DNA from: Macrobrachium rosenbergii
Lineage: Eukaryota; Arthropoda; Malacostraca; Decapoda; Palaemonidae
Direction of reading: 5' to 3'
NCBI RefSeq assembly: GCF_040412425.1
Contig: NC_089749.1
Span: 13,158,662-13,222,661, forward strand
Length of the DNA stretch: 64,000 bases
Shown here: positions 35,611 through 47,670 of the stretch, piece by piece
Position numbering within the stretch: position 1 is the first letter of the stretch
Layout: each line of letters begins with the position of its first letter
Position numbers and translations under genes: made by a program
The notes under the pieces: generated by a model
The model's database searches: none
Told to the model about the DNA's origin: nothing
The model's input: the letters and a program-made list of their open reading frames with translations, nothing else

Positions 35611-35890
35611 AAATATATAAATTATGCCAAAGGCCATGCGCTAGGACCTATGAGGTCATTCAACGCTGAAAGGGAAATTGACAGAAAGGTTTAGAAGGTG
35701 TAACAGGAGGAAAACCTCGCAGTTGCACTACGAAGCAGTTATTAGAGAGGGTTGAAAGTAAGATGGAAGAGAATATGAACGGAGGTACAGTAAAAGGAAT
35801 GAAAGATGTTGTAGCTAGGGACCGAACGGACGCTGCAAAGAATCTGAAGTAATGCCTACAGTGCACTGCATGAGGTGCATTGACGGCATG
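35611..35890 (+). mobile_element. family A dispersed element, copy A3
   Basis: Blocks TATGCCAAAGGCCATGCG, GGACCTATGAGGTCATTCAA, AGGTGTAACAGGAGGAAAAC, GTTGCACTACGAAGCA, GGAGGTACAGTAAAAGGAAT and CAGTGCACTGCATGAGGTGC in the usual order. Confidence 0.92.
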
Positions 35891-36115
35891 ACAATCAATG
35901 CCTAAAAATGCAAAATATTTTTTTGGATGTATTTTGTTTGAAATAATAATTTCATTTCTTCTTTCGAAGATAAACAGGAAAACTTTGCATAAAAGTGGAA
36001 ATAACCGGCAGATGCTGAGGACTGACTGATTGATTTATGGTTACTAAAACTGGCGTCACATCACCTGGGTTATTGTCACTAAGGAAACGAACAAACGAAT
36101 ACACATACGTTAACC

Positions 36116-36513
36116 ATTTTAGTTTTCTGTAAAAGAAAACTATTGCGCCGGCTTTGTCTGTCCGTCCGCACTTTTTTCTGTCCGCACTTTTTCTGTCCGC
36201 CCTCAGATCTTAAAACTACTGAGGCTAGAGGGCTGCAAATTGGTATGTTGATCATCCACCCTCCAATCATTAAACATGCCGAACTGCAGCCCTCTAGCCT
36301 CTATAGTTTTTATTTGATTTAAGGTTAAAATTAGACATAATCGTGCTTCTGGCAACGATATAGGATAGGACACCACCGTGCCGTGGTTAAAGTTTCATGG
36401 GCCGCGGCTCATACAGCATTATACCGAGACCACCGAAAGATAGATCTGTTTTCGGTGGCCTTGATTATACGCTGTACAGAAAACTCGATTGCGCCGAGGA
36501 AACTTCGGCTGGT
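36116..36513 (-). mobile_element. family B multi-hairpin element, copy B2, near complete
   Basis: Reads on the minus strand from AAAAAAACCAGCCGAAG at 36513 to ...AGAAAACTAAAA at 36116. All parts are present: the terminal AGTTTTCT/AGAAAACT hairpin (36119-36142), GTCCGTCCGCACTTTTT, the large hairpin at 36221-36300, the CACGG and CCGCGG segment, and the CCACCGAAAGATAGATCTGT hairpin near 36430-36465. Confidence 0.93.
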
Positions 36514-36555
36514 TTTTTTACTTGTATGTATATGTACCGTATATACTTACGTACC

Positions 36556-36556
<1 letters not shown>

Positions 36557-36616
<60 letters not shown>
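36557..36616. repeat. (AT)n microsatellite, about 60 bp
   Basis: Uninterrupted AT array 40 bp beyond the end of family B copy B2. Confidence 0.98.
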
Positions 36617-36619
<3 letters not shown>

Positions 36620-36822
36620 GTCAAGAAAGTAGTAAATAGAATATATATATAATGCACAGCATATATTAAACAGGTGAGTGACCTTTCAAGATGGCGAGAC
36701 CTTTGAGGAATAAAATGAATTCGTCGTCACTCAACTGGGTAATTCGCAAACTAATTTTGTTCCGTACAAGAGTTAATGAATGCTGCTTAATGAGATGATG
36801 TAATCTTTCTCAGTCCAACTTG

Positions 36823-36825
<3 letters not shown>

Positions 36826-36888
<63 letters not shown>

Positions 36889-36926
36889 TTTACTTATCTG
36901 TGAGAGAGAAACAGAATATAATTTGA

Positions 36927-37000
<74 letters not shown>

Positions 37001-37043
37001 TTAACTTATCTGTGGAGAAAGAGAAACAGAGTATAATTTGATT

Positions 37044-37113
<70 letters not shown>

Positions 37114-37154
37114 TATTTAGCTTTGGTAAGAGAGACTGATACCATAATTTGATC

Positions 37155-37215
<61 letters not shown>

Positions 37216-37249
37216 ATTCGAGGAGAAAGAGAGTTTTGTGTTTGAGGGG

Positions 37250-37321
<72 letters not shown>

Positions 37322-37398
37322 TGCATTCAAGAGAGAAATAGAGAAAGAGAGAAAGGATTTACTTATCCGTGGAGAAAAAGAAACAATATAATTTGATT

Positions 37399-37466
<68 letters not shown>
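36826..37466 (+). repeat. higher-order array: six GA microsatellites separated by related spacers
   Basis: GA arrays at 36826-36887, 36931-36999, 37047-37109, 37168-37214 (preceded by GT), 37253-37316 and 37401-37466. The spacers are copies of one sequence: TTTTACTTATCTGTG, AGAGAAACAG, ATATAATTTGATTTA(G)G. The array is therefore a tandem repeat of about 105-115 bp whose unit contains its own GA microsatellite. Degenerate relatives (GGGGTTATTTA-TTTGG, TTGATTGATGTGAGAGAG) continue at 38570-38620. Confidence 0.9.
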
Positions 37467-37468
<2 letters not shown>

Positions 37469-37524
37469 GCTTTTGAAGTTGGGAAAAACATTTTCCCCAG
37501 TCAGTCTTTGAGTGATTTTGATTT

Positions 37525-37770
37525 ACGAGATTTTGGCTGTCAAGCCAAGCACTGAAGGGGCACTTTCGGCCATTCAGCTCCCAAGACAGAGAAAAGAGGG
37601 AGTTGGAGTGGTTGGACAGCAAGACAGAAGAAAGGCAGTGGGAATGGAGGTAAAGTAAAAGGCAAAAAGAGTGGATGCGGCTAAGGGCCGAATGGACGTT
37701 GCAAACAACCTTTAGTAGTGTCTACAGTGCACCATGTGACTGCACTATACCCCTAAGGGAAGCCTTAGAA
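37525..37770 (+). mobile_element. family A relative, diverged copy A4
   Basis: Preserves the order GCTGTCAAGCCAAGCACTG, GGCCATTCAGC, GGAATGGAGGTAAAGTAAAA, GGATGCGGCTAAGGGCCGAA, TGCAAACAACCTTTAGTAGT and CTACAGTGCACCATGTGA. It differs from the other copies in its first 100 bp, so it belongs to a different subfamily. Confidence 0.7.
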
Positions 37771-37887
37771 TGTGTGAGTTCAGGAGGTATATTTCACATA
37801 TTTGCAACAATTATAGACTTCTTAAACAAGAATCGAATTGAAGGACCCAAAATAGAAAATATATTCAAAAATTTTTTTATATCGTAA

Positions 37888-38395
37888 GTTGAAGACTATC
37901 ATAATACGAAATGAATATATAATGCAAATAAATATTTAACATGGCGATTTGAAATGATTTCCTTAAGTAGCCAAATACTGACTTAGAATCAACATAATGT
38001 CTAGATTTCATACGATGTTATCAAAGAAACTATTTACTCTCTTCTTTGAATAAGCTCATGTTAGCAGTCCAGTAAAGAACCATTTACACAGCTGGTAAAT
38101 TCTTAGGAAAGCGTAATTTTACCATTCTTTATCACCCCGAGGCACTCCAAACATTACAGCGCGTATAAAACTAAAACTGTGTCCTAGAAATGCTTGAGAA
38201 ATTGAATCGCCATTTTGGATTTGAGCTTCTCCGTCTATCTTCCTTCGCAAGCACAAAAGCAATATTGGTTTGAGGCCTTTTTACTGCCACTTGATTCATT
38301 CGTAAAATCCAGTGCATCTCACACGGGAGAAATGAAGAAGAGGTTTATAGGTTCATTTAATTGACAGATTAAAAACATCTGCTTCTAGGAGTAGG
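37888..38395. other. non-coding stretch
   Basis: No feature recognised. Confidence 0.4.
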
Positions 38396-38429
38396 GGAGA
38401 GAGTGAGGGGTGGTGGGGGGAGACATTTT

Positions 38430-38486
38430 GAGAGAGAGAGAGAGATAGGCCTTTCGACTTCTTGTCCTTTACTTAGATTCAGGGAC

Positions 38487-38571
<85 letters not shown>

Positions 38572-38620
38572 GGGTTATTTATGTTTGGAGAGAGAGAAGG
38601 TGTTGATTGATGTGAGAGAG
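38430..38620 (+). repeat. GA microsatellites
   Basis: Short GA at 38430-38446, longer 38489-38567 with one GG interruption, and a short tract at 38588-38600. Confidence 0.95.
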
Positions 38621-39019
38621 TTTTAGTGAAGGAGGGACGCTGGTGTAGGGGGGGTTGCTCCTCCCCCCCACAAGTTTGGAGTATTGGAGAGCTAAACAGT
38701 CTTTGAACAAGTTAAAATTTTCCAAATAAAATGCAGATTCTTAGAAGAGGTTTAAAAATGTGGACTTTACAAATGGACAGGATAGAAGACACGTAGTACT
38801 AACTGTCTAGACGGACAGAATATTTTAACTAAATAAATAACGCTGTTCCCGTCCATTTGGAAATATTCACGAGATTCTGGTCGACAGATTAAGAATGAGC
38901 AATTTGAGATTGAAGTCGTTCGATCGTTCAACAGAGTGTGGGCTGAATGATTTAAAGAATGATTTAGGAATAGAAAGAATGACAGAAACAGAACATTCGT
39001 ACAGAAGTTTATTTATGTA

Positions 39020-39173
39020 TTCATATATATATATGTATATATAATGTATGTATATATATATGTATTTATACATATATGTATATATGCATATATATATATA
39101 TAATATATATGCAAATATAGGACCATATTTATGTAATATATACATATATTTTAGGTATATATATTACATAATA

Positions 39174-39251
<78 letters not shown>

Positions 39252-39375
39252 TATATATATGTGTGTGTAGTCTACGCATATATACATATACATATACACA
39301 TACATATACATTACATACATACATACATACACACACATATATATAATATATATACATATACACATACATGCATAC
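39020..39375. repeat. AT / GTATAT microsatellite region
   Basis: Mixed TATG, ATAC and AT tracts with a pure AT core at about 39172-39242, then CATACATACATA near 39315-39330. Tyr/Ile frames over it are artefacts. Confidence 0.95.
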
Positions 39376-39744
39376 ATGCCCCACTCACAAGCCTTTTCAC
39401 AAACAGAAAGCTATTTAAACAAAACCAAAAAATCCTTTTCGCGTCTCTAATTCCCTTCACCGTCATGTAAGAGACGCAAAAGCGAAGCACTGGCGGCGTC
39501 CGTCTCCTGCTGTTGCTGTTGCTGTTGCTGTTGCAGCGGCTGTTAAGCCAGCATGCAGAATGAGCGACAAGCAAAGCTAGCGGACCTTTCCTTTTGGGAT
39601 TTCAGAAGACAGTGCTTTTTATGGACTTCGCTTTGGTATTCTCTAACAAATATTTTGCCGCAGGTTTTTTTTTTATAGATATTATATTGTGTTTTCGCTA
39701 AAAATGATTGGGTAATAATAATACTAATATGATGATGATGATTA

Positions 39745-39945
39745 TTATTATTTTTACAATTTTTATTATTATCCTGAAGACGATGCCTATTCATACGGAA
39801 CAAGCCCACCAAAGGGGCCACTGACTCGAAGTTCAAGCTTCCAAAGAATATGGTGTTCGCTTGAAAGAAGTGATAGACGGTGACAGTATATATAGAAAGA
39901 AGAGATCAGTTATTAGAAAAGAAAAAAAAATAATAACAGATTAAT
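39745..39945 (-). mobile_element. 5'-truncated copy of the LINE-like 3' end
   Basis: Matches 20994-21190 across the tail (GAAC-AAGCCCACCAAAGGGGCC, ACTCGAAGTTCAAGCTTCCA, AAGAATATGGTGTTC) and beyond it into the 3'UTR (AGAAAG-AGATCA-TTAT-A-AAAAGAAAAA). It therefore comes from the LINE rather than the SINE. The AAT tail is short and imperfect (39736-39774). Confidence 0.75.
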
Positions 39946-40064
39946 AAAAAAACCATTTTTTAATGTTATCTAAAGGGAAATATAAACTGATGGATAGCCT
40001 GAGAAAGATAGGGCCTTGTGCATTAAAAGAGGGGCGAAACCCACCAATATTAGGTTACAATTTC

Positions 40065-40099
<35 letters not shown>

Positions 40100-40310
40100 A
40101 AAGTGTGAGGCTTGCAACCTCAAACCTCAGGCACATAAATGGACGTAAGCGGAAGGGAGATATGTTATAGAGTTACTCACTACGAGAATGAATGAGTAGA
40201 TGGGTACATGAAAAATATTTAAATAAATACAAAAGATTATAGATGAATTTCATAATATAAATCAACCTTTCCCATAGGTAAAGTCTTTGCTCAACCACCA
40301 CGCCAAACCC

Positions 40311-40312
<2 letters not shown>
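39946..40312. other. non-coding stretch with an A-rich tract
   Basis: An A26-28 tract lies near 40068-40095. Nothing else recognised. Confidence 0.5.
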
Positions 40313-40349
<37 letters not shown>

Positions 40350-40882
40350 CCCCTACAAACATAACGTGAACACCGATGAAAAGGTTTTTAAGCTTTGAGT
40401 CCAACGTAAATCTTAAAAAAAAAGTTCGAAAACTGCATAGCCAATCTAATTCATAAAAAAAAAAAAGGAAACAAACGGGTCATATTCCTTCTCTCCAAAT
40501 CTAAGCACTTCTTGTAGGTAGCGACGTGGACCACCTTTGGCCCAGTTTTCGTCAAAATCTCAATGCCCAATCCTGCTAACAAGCTAAGAAACAAACTAAC
40601 AAACCAAACTAAAAACATATTATTGTGTAGTAATAAAACTCAACAAGAGAAGAAAATAAGTAATTTGGACGGTCACAGCAAACTAGAGTAACCTTTGTCT
40701 CCTAAAATCACCTCAAAATTTGGTTCGGGGATAAAAAAGGGCAAACAAAAGAAAAGAAAAAAAAATATAGTTTTTCTTTAACTTCAGTTCACCTTCGGCA
40801 ACGGTGCCTGAACAGGATTTTTTTTTTCTCGAGTTAAACGGGTTAAGTGATTTGCTTCCTTAAATCTCACTAACTTATTTCC

Positions 40883-40944
<62 letters not shown>

Positions 40945-41038
40945 AATTTTTCTCGTTCTTTTCTCCTTAACAGACCAAAAAAAAAAAAACAGTAGCCTCG
41001 CTCCTACCGCTAAAGCTAATTACAATATCCTCCAGGGT

Positions 41039-41094
<56 letters not shown>
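40313..41094 (-). repeat. three (CT)n microsatellites
   Basis: CT arrays at 40313-40347, 40884-40939 and 41042-41094. Here the purine-rich strand is the minus strand, opposite to nearly all arrays between 15.9 and 38.6 kb. Confidence 0.97.
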
Positions 41095-41098
<4 letters not shown>

Positions 41099-41424
41099 AC
41101 AGAAACTGAGGTTTTGAAAGACCAAAACAACTTCGCGAATTTCCCTTTTGTGTGGTAGAAAATTAAGTACAAAACTGAAGTTAACAATACTTAACGATTT
41201 TTTTTTTAATTCTAGGTCACTTTCCCAATCATTAATTCCAGTATATGGATATTTGCTACACGCATGCTTAAATACATATATGCATAAACATGCATACATA
41301 TATACATGAATAAATTTTCATTCATATGCCCTCTTAGCATCTGCTAAGTTACCCAAAATTTACATAATTTTTTTTTTGCTGATATCCTTCGAAAAATTTA
41401 ATTTAAATTTATTATTTCCTTTTA

Positions 41425-41765
41425 GACGACTGGGTTTATAGTTCGCGTAAACAAAAGTCGTAATTAAACCATCAAAAAGTTTTTTTTCTCTCTAATACGA
41501 AAGGGTTATAATTCGGTTAAACAAAAGTCATAATTAAACCAACAAAAGGTGATTATTCTCTCTTATACGACAGGGTTTATAAATTCGCTAAGACTAAATT
41601 CAGTTAAACCAACAAAAACTGATTATTCTCTCTAATATGAAAGGGTTATAATTCGGTCAAACAAAATTCATAGTTAAACCAACAAAAACTGATTATTCTC
41701 TCTTATACGACAGGGTTTATAAATTCGCTAAGACTAAATTCAGTTAAACCAACAAAAACCAGGGT
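41425..41765 (+). repeat. about 70 bp minisatellite with 140 bp higher-order period
   Basis: Units share GATTATTCTCTCT-ATA-GA, GGGTT-ATAATTCG or GGGTTTATAAATTCGCTAAG, AAA-TCA-AGTTAAACC and AACAAAAA. The subtype with GACAGGGTTTATAAATTCGC starts at 41563 and again at 41703, exactly 140 bp apart and near identical. Confidence 0.9.
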
Positions 41766-42151
41766 TAAACCACTCGACCATCTTGGAATATTCCTCATCA
41801 TTAAAGACTAACTCGCTTTAAGGAACAATCTGTAACAGATATAAGTTAACGAAACCAATTTTTGAGTGACAAGGTGAGAATATTCCCAGTATTCCTACCA
41901 ATGACCTTTGCTCCCGTGACCAGAACATCACCCCCACCCGCCACCGTCATTCGAGGCCGCTTATTCCAGTCGATCTTCTTTTATTCAAGACAGTCGTTCG
42001 TTCCGGAAACATTTAAGAGCTTTTAATCATTAATCCGAAAGTTAATCACTTATAATCTATCTAATCAGCGACGCTGGGGCTCTCGAATGTCAAAGGTGAT
42101 TTCCCATGAACGCGACATCAGCAGAAACACGGAGACAAATAATTAACAAAA

Positions 42152-42569
42152 CAAGTAAAAATGCGCCGAAGTTTCTGCGGTGCAATCGAGTTTTCTGTAC
42201 AGCGTATAACGCTGTATGAAACTCTCAGCGGCGGCCCATGAAACTCTCAGCCGCGGCCCATGAAACTTTCAGCCACTGCCCGGTAGTGCCCTGTGTTGTT
42301 GGCATCTATAGCGGTGCCAGACGCACGATCACGGCTAACTCGGTGTCAGACGCACAATCATGGCTAACTTTAACCTTAAATGAAATAAAAACTACTGAGG
42401 CTAGAGGGCTGCAATTTGGTATGTTTGATGATTGGAGGGTGGATGATCAACATACTAATTTGCAGCCCTCTAGCCTGAGTAGTTGTTAAGATCTAAGAGC
42501 GGAGAGAAGAAGTGCGGACGGACAGACGAATAGCCACCTCAATAGTTTTCTTTTACAGAAAACTAAAAT
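42152..42569 (+). mobile_element. family B multi-hairpin element, copy B3, with internal rearrangement
   Basis: Starts AAGTAAAAATGCGCCGAAG and ends ACAGAAAACTAAAA. The part between the CGAGTTTTCTGTACAGCGTATA block and the CCATGAAACTTT block is shortened: the CCACCGAAA hairpin is missing, and CGGCCCATGAAACT is duplicated instead (42231-42269). The large hairpin (about 42396-42482) and terminal hairpin are intact. Confidence 0.93.
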
Positions 42570-43149
42570 GGTTCGAGATCCTGTCAGGTAATCATAACGG
42601 AAAATATCAGGATACACTTTACTCCGGCTGTTTACTTCCGTTCCCTTTAAAGAGGGTCTTGTCAATTTTGGTTTATGACGGGATCAAAGGTTAGGTAAAG
42701 GCACCAGCCGCTTTTCCGGGGTCAAAGAGTGGGACCGAAGTGCCGTTGTTTACCGTGAACTTTGTTTAACAAATTCCTGAAACGGAAAAATTACAAACAA
42801 AACGAGCCAAAAGACATTGTAAAATAAATATGTTTCCTCCCGACATTCTAAACGCATTTCCTTTTTTTTTATGTTATCACTCTCCCGATAAAACTATGAA
42901 ACCGACGAGACAAGGACGCCAACTGCCAACGATTAACAGGGACAAATGAAAACCCGATTTGAAACCACTATTGCTTTCCTCCACAGTGAGTCCAGAATCT
43001 GCTTTCCTGTGACATCGGAGGCTGTTGTGTTTTCTCTAAAAAGGTCAAAAAAATTTAGTAAATTCGTCTTCAAATTACGTTTTGCTTTTTGCAAGCAGAT
43101 TTAAATTCGTCGGAATGTTGTGCGCTCGTAGGGTGCAAACTTACACACA
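42570..43149. other. non-coding stretch
   Basis: No feature recognised. Confidence 0.4.
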
Positions 43150-43457
43150 TTAAATTGTGAGAAAAGTTAAGTATACCTTAGTTTTACCAGACCACTGAGC
43201 TGATTAACAGCTCTCCCAGGGCTGGCCCGAAGGATTAGACTTATTTTACGCGGCTAAGAACCAATTGGTTACTTAGCAACGGGACCTACAGCTTACTGTG
43301 GGATCCGAACCACATTATAGCGAGAAATGAATTTCTATCACCAGAAATAAATTCCTCTAACTCTTCATCAGCCGGCCGGGGGAATTGAACTCCGGCCCAT
43401 CGAGTGACAGTTCGCAGCTTTACCGGCTCACCCAACGGAGAGCTTTAAATTGTGAGA
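43150..43457 (-). mobile_element. tRNA-derived SINE with 13 bp target-site duplication
   Basis: Element 43163-43444 on the minus strand, flanked by TTAAATTGTGAGA at 43150-43162 and 43445-43457 (identical). The 5' head contains a box A-like TGGGTGAGCCGGTAAAGC (43434-43417) and a box B-like GGAGTTCAATTCC (43393-43381) about 24 bp apart, as in tRNA-derived promoters. The body holds GGTCCCGTTGCTAAGTAACC and CAATTGGTTCTTAGC-GCG, which resembles the kind of conserved central domain found in some SINE superfamilies. It ends near CTAAGGTATACTTAAC. The perfect duplication implies a young insertion. Confidence 0.92.
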
Positions 43458-44236
43458 GAAAAGGGAGAAAGAGATATAAATAGTCTGATCAATAAAGAAC
43501 AAATATTGTTAAAGAACACAAGATAATTAGTCTGAGACTTAAAGAACGAGACAATGTCTTGAACAAGTGTTAAAGATTAAAAAGACAATTAGTCTGATCA
43601 TTAAACAGCAACGCAATGTCTTGAACCGGTGTTAAAGAACACAAGACACAAACTACTAGGCCTATTGTTTACGATTAATGCATTTAAATATACGGCAAAC
43701 AGAGAGGGCTGAGGCAGTCCAGTCACAGAGTCACAAACTCAAAAACATAAAAAAAATTCCACTCGAGTGGCTTCGCCTTCCATTGAAATTCAGAAAAGAA
43801 TGATTGACGTTTAATATTTTTTTTTTTCCCCAAATGTTAAAAATCTCGATGTTTACGGGTTGTTTTTGCACTTCAAAGTCGAAAAACAAGAGGAAAATAT
43901 TCGAGGTGATACACACTCCATTACTTTTGGTCGTAAGAAAAGTTTTCCTCTTCCATTGAAAAATATTTTCGGGGGAGACGACATAAAAATTATATGGATT
44001 GTTTACAAAAATGTGGGTATTTTGACTGATGTATAACAGAGTATTACACCTGGGACACACATACAAACACACAGACACACACTCGCGCAAACACATCCAG
44101 ATATGTTTGAATGTCATTCCTTTTAAAGTAGAAAGAATTTTTCACGAGAAAAAACTGGACAATGCAGTTAAAATTGGAATTTAGCTGACATTCCATATCA
44201 TCAAATTATTACCCAAAAGGAAATTCCACTGAACAA
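43458..44236. other. non-coding stretch
   Basis: GTTAAAGAACACAAGA-AATTAGTCTGA recurs three times (43500-43650), a small diverged tandem repeat of about 60 bp. No coding frame is supported. Confidence 0.45.
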
Positions 44237-44237
44237 T

Positions 44238-44265
44238 AAAAAAAAAAAAAAAAAAAAAAATAAAA

Positions 44266-44355
<90 letters not shown>
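44238..44355. repeat. A-tract followed by (AT)n microsatellite
   Basis: A-rich tract 44238-44269 running directly into about 86 bp of AT. Confidence 0.98.
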
Positions 44356-44359
<4 letters not shown>

Positions 44360-44954
44360 TAATAACAAATAACATTGCTGAGGAGACGCCATTAAACAAG
44401 AAATTTGAATTAATCTTTGTACACTAAACAGTTACGTCAAGAATTCAGTGACCTATATCACAAAAGTTACGCTACTGAAACGTGCAACCGAGTGGCCATA
44501 TCTAGCCCAGGCCCGAGGAAAGCAAGGAAAAGAGAGTTCTCGGGGAGAACAGACGCAGGAGAAGAGTTCCGAAGCTTAGCAGTAGGGGGAAAGAAAGAGA
44601 ATTTAAAACAGGATATTCTGCAAAATAGATGGCAGACCATTCCATCGATTTCACTCAGAAAAATACCAGACAAGTTATTTTATGAGAATTTTTCAAAGGA
44701 TGCATATCCAAGTTAATCTAGAGATAAAAAATACACTGTCAAAATATTTCATAGGATGTAGGATACTCCAGGAAGATATTCTGTAGGATACAGGGAACCC
44801 GGAAAGATATTTTGAAGGATTTTTTTTTCCTGACAGAATACGAAGATAAAATATTTATAACGTAATAATCATTTACGAGATTTTAAAGTATACATGATAT
44901 TCTGGCACTTTACTCCGTAGGATAAAAAATACACACACATACATATATACATGA

Positions 44955-45118
<164 letters not shown>

Positions 45119-45715
45119 AACTTCAGTCAAAGACGCTGACCTAATTCTGCCGCTGAGTTAATAATTGAATGACAATGATTATATGCAAAAAAAAAAAAAT
45201 CTATAATTAGCCGAGCGTTAATTACGACATTAACAAATTACGAAAGATGCTCTTTGATTAATTAGGGTTATTCTAGTGGACGTAATTGATTGCAAAATTT
45301 CAATTGAGTATAAGTTGACAATGATGGGGAAGTTCATGCGCTATTCATAAGTCATAAACGATTTTTAATGCTTAAAATTCAATTAAAAAAATTGTCTTAA
45401 AAAAATTCCTAGAATATGTTCTTCAGGTGAAAATGATCTACGCTGACGTTCATTTCATACTGACGATTTGAATCAAACAGGCCTGATGACCTATACATAA
45501 ATTACGTTAAGTTTCTTAATAGGATTAAATTTGCGTTCGTCCTAATTAAAGTCTAATTTGTTTTAAGTTCACTTCTGTGCAATATTAAGTCATAATTCCA
45601 CGTAATGAATTTTGGGAGATCAGCTGTTCCTAATTCATGGTTTCTGCAGAGGCGAAGTCAGTTTAGAAAGAACTGTTTAAGTGAATAAATTACGATAACA
45701 TTATTTTAAAAATTC

Positions 45716-45990
45716 TATTATATGTATATATATATGTATATATGTATATCTATGTATATATATTTGTATATATTTGTATATATTTAATCATATATACAGT
45801 ATATATATTTATATATATTTGTATATATATGTATATATATTTATATAAATACATAGATATGTATATATAATCATATATATACATGTATATGTATATGTAT
45901 ATGTATAGATCTATCTATCAACCTACCTATCTATCATATATGTATATGTATATATATATATATGCATATATATATGTTTACATATACTGA

Positions 45991-46075
<85 letters not shown>
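45716..46075. repeat. GTATAT/ATAT microsatellite region
   Basis: Imperfect GTATATAT and TATCTA units to 45985, then pure AT 45998-46074. Confidence 0.95.
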
Positions 46076-46077
<2 letters not shown>

Positions 46078-46538
46078 CCATTTCCTCTTACAACGGCAAC
46101 GGGTGGTTCCAACGAAGGAACACTCGTAAAGAAAAAAAAAAAGTCCGGATTTAAATAGTAATGAAGAATATTTTCTGAGCTTTTATACTTGATTTTTTTT
46201 TCTTTTTTTTTGTCCGTTCGTCGACTCAACAGAATCAAGGCCCTGGTCACTGTTCTTCTTTATACACAAACATTTTTAAACCTCAGAAGAGCGAAGAAAT
46301 TACGAGAAATTCACGAGACAAAACTTAAATGGCGCTCTCTAATCCAGGGTATTTCACTTTTAATAGTCTCCGCCGTGTGCAGCATTTCAAGTAACCTCAG
46401 CCTGTGCGGCATAATGGAATTAATTCTCTACGTTCATGGGACTTCCTTTGTCTCTGGGACGGAGTCTCAGAATTAAGCTGGGGGAAAAGCCTTCTTTTTT
46501 AGTAGTTTTTCTTGGTGGTGATATACTTTTTTTACGTC

Positions 46539-46912
<374 letters not shown>

Positions 46913-46914
<2 letters not shown>

Positions 46915-47670
46915 GAGTATTCATAGGGTCCGACCGTTGCCATGTATCATACAGAACAGGTACGGTACAGGGCCAGCCAGCCCTGTCACCGTAAGCCTCC
47001 ACTATATGCGAAGCATTCTGGCATATTTTTGCTGGAAAAAAGGGAGCAACGCTAAAACGCACTTTTCACCCTCTCCCTTGCTGAAAATCCGTCGCTTATT
47101 CATTCCACGTCCGCTATTTATTTGTCTGTTTTCTATACATCGTGTTTTACAGGTTTTGCTCAGGTTTTTCGATGCATATTTGGTCGTTGAGAACTGAAGT
47201 ACTGTCGAATCTGTCGCTTTTTGTTTTGTTGCATTGAAATGTTTGCAGTTTATAGACATATTATATTCTCTGTGATTATTGTGCATTATTTGACGTCGTT
47301 AATAAATGATTTTTTATTTCTGTATTTCCCTATTACCTTGTTCCTTCTTTCAAACGAATACCACACTCTTTGGAAGTTTGAATTTCAAGTCAATGGCCCC
47401 TGTAGTGCATAAGGCTATATACGTCAGAAATATTCTAATAGCTCTAAGTTATTTTTAACAGAATTCAAAACCGATTTGACAGGTAATGAGGAAAAGTATG
47501 TTTATATTCACGAGCTGATGAAAGTTTTAACTCAGTAAGCTCAACTAACCGTGAGGGTCAATATAACTCAGTCTTGAGTTCTGAAATATTACGCCATTAA
47601 TTTCTGAAGTTTTGATGAAAACTAAGGAAAGTTTTTTTTTTTCTATGGAGATCAGGTTGGTAAAAAAAAT
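46913..47670. other. non-coding stretch
   Basis: No supported gene. Two opposite 94-codon frames (46913-47197 and 47002-47286) overlap each other and lack features. Confidence 0.4.

Noticed and set aside
36383..36652. Recurring frame beginning MVKVSWAAAHTALYRD (also 47545-47820, 63023-63226, 20164-20379)
   Set aside because: It is the translation of the family B element; the DNA is conserved because of the repeat, and the frame is broken differently in the copies.
44417..44716. 99-codon + frame
   Set aside because: Composition is mixed and an opposite 68-codon frame overlaps it; GTGGCCATATCTAGCCCAGG resembles a short segment near 18150, suggesting repeat-derived sequence rather than a gene.
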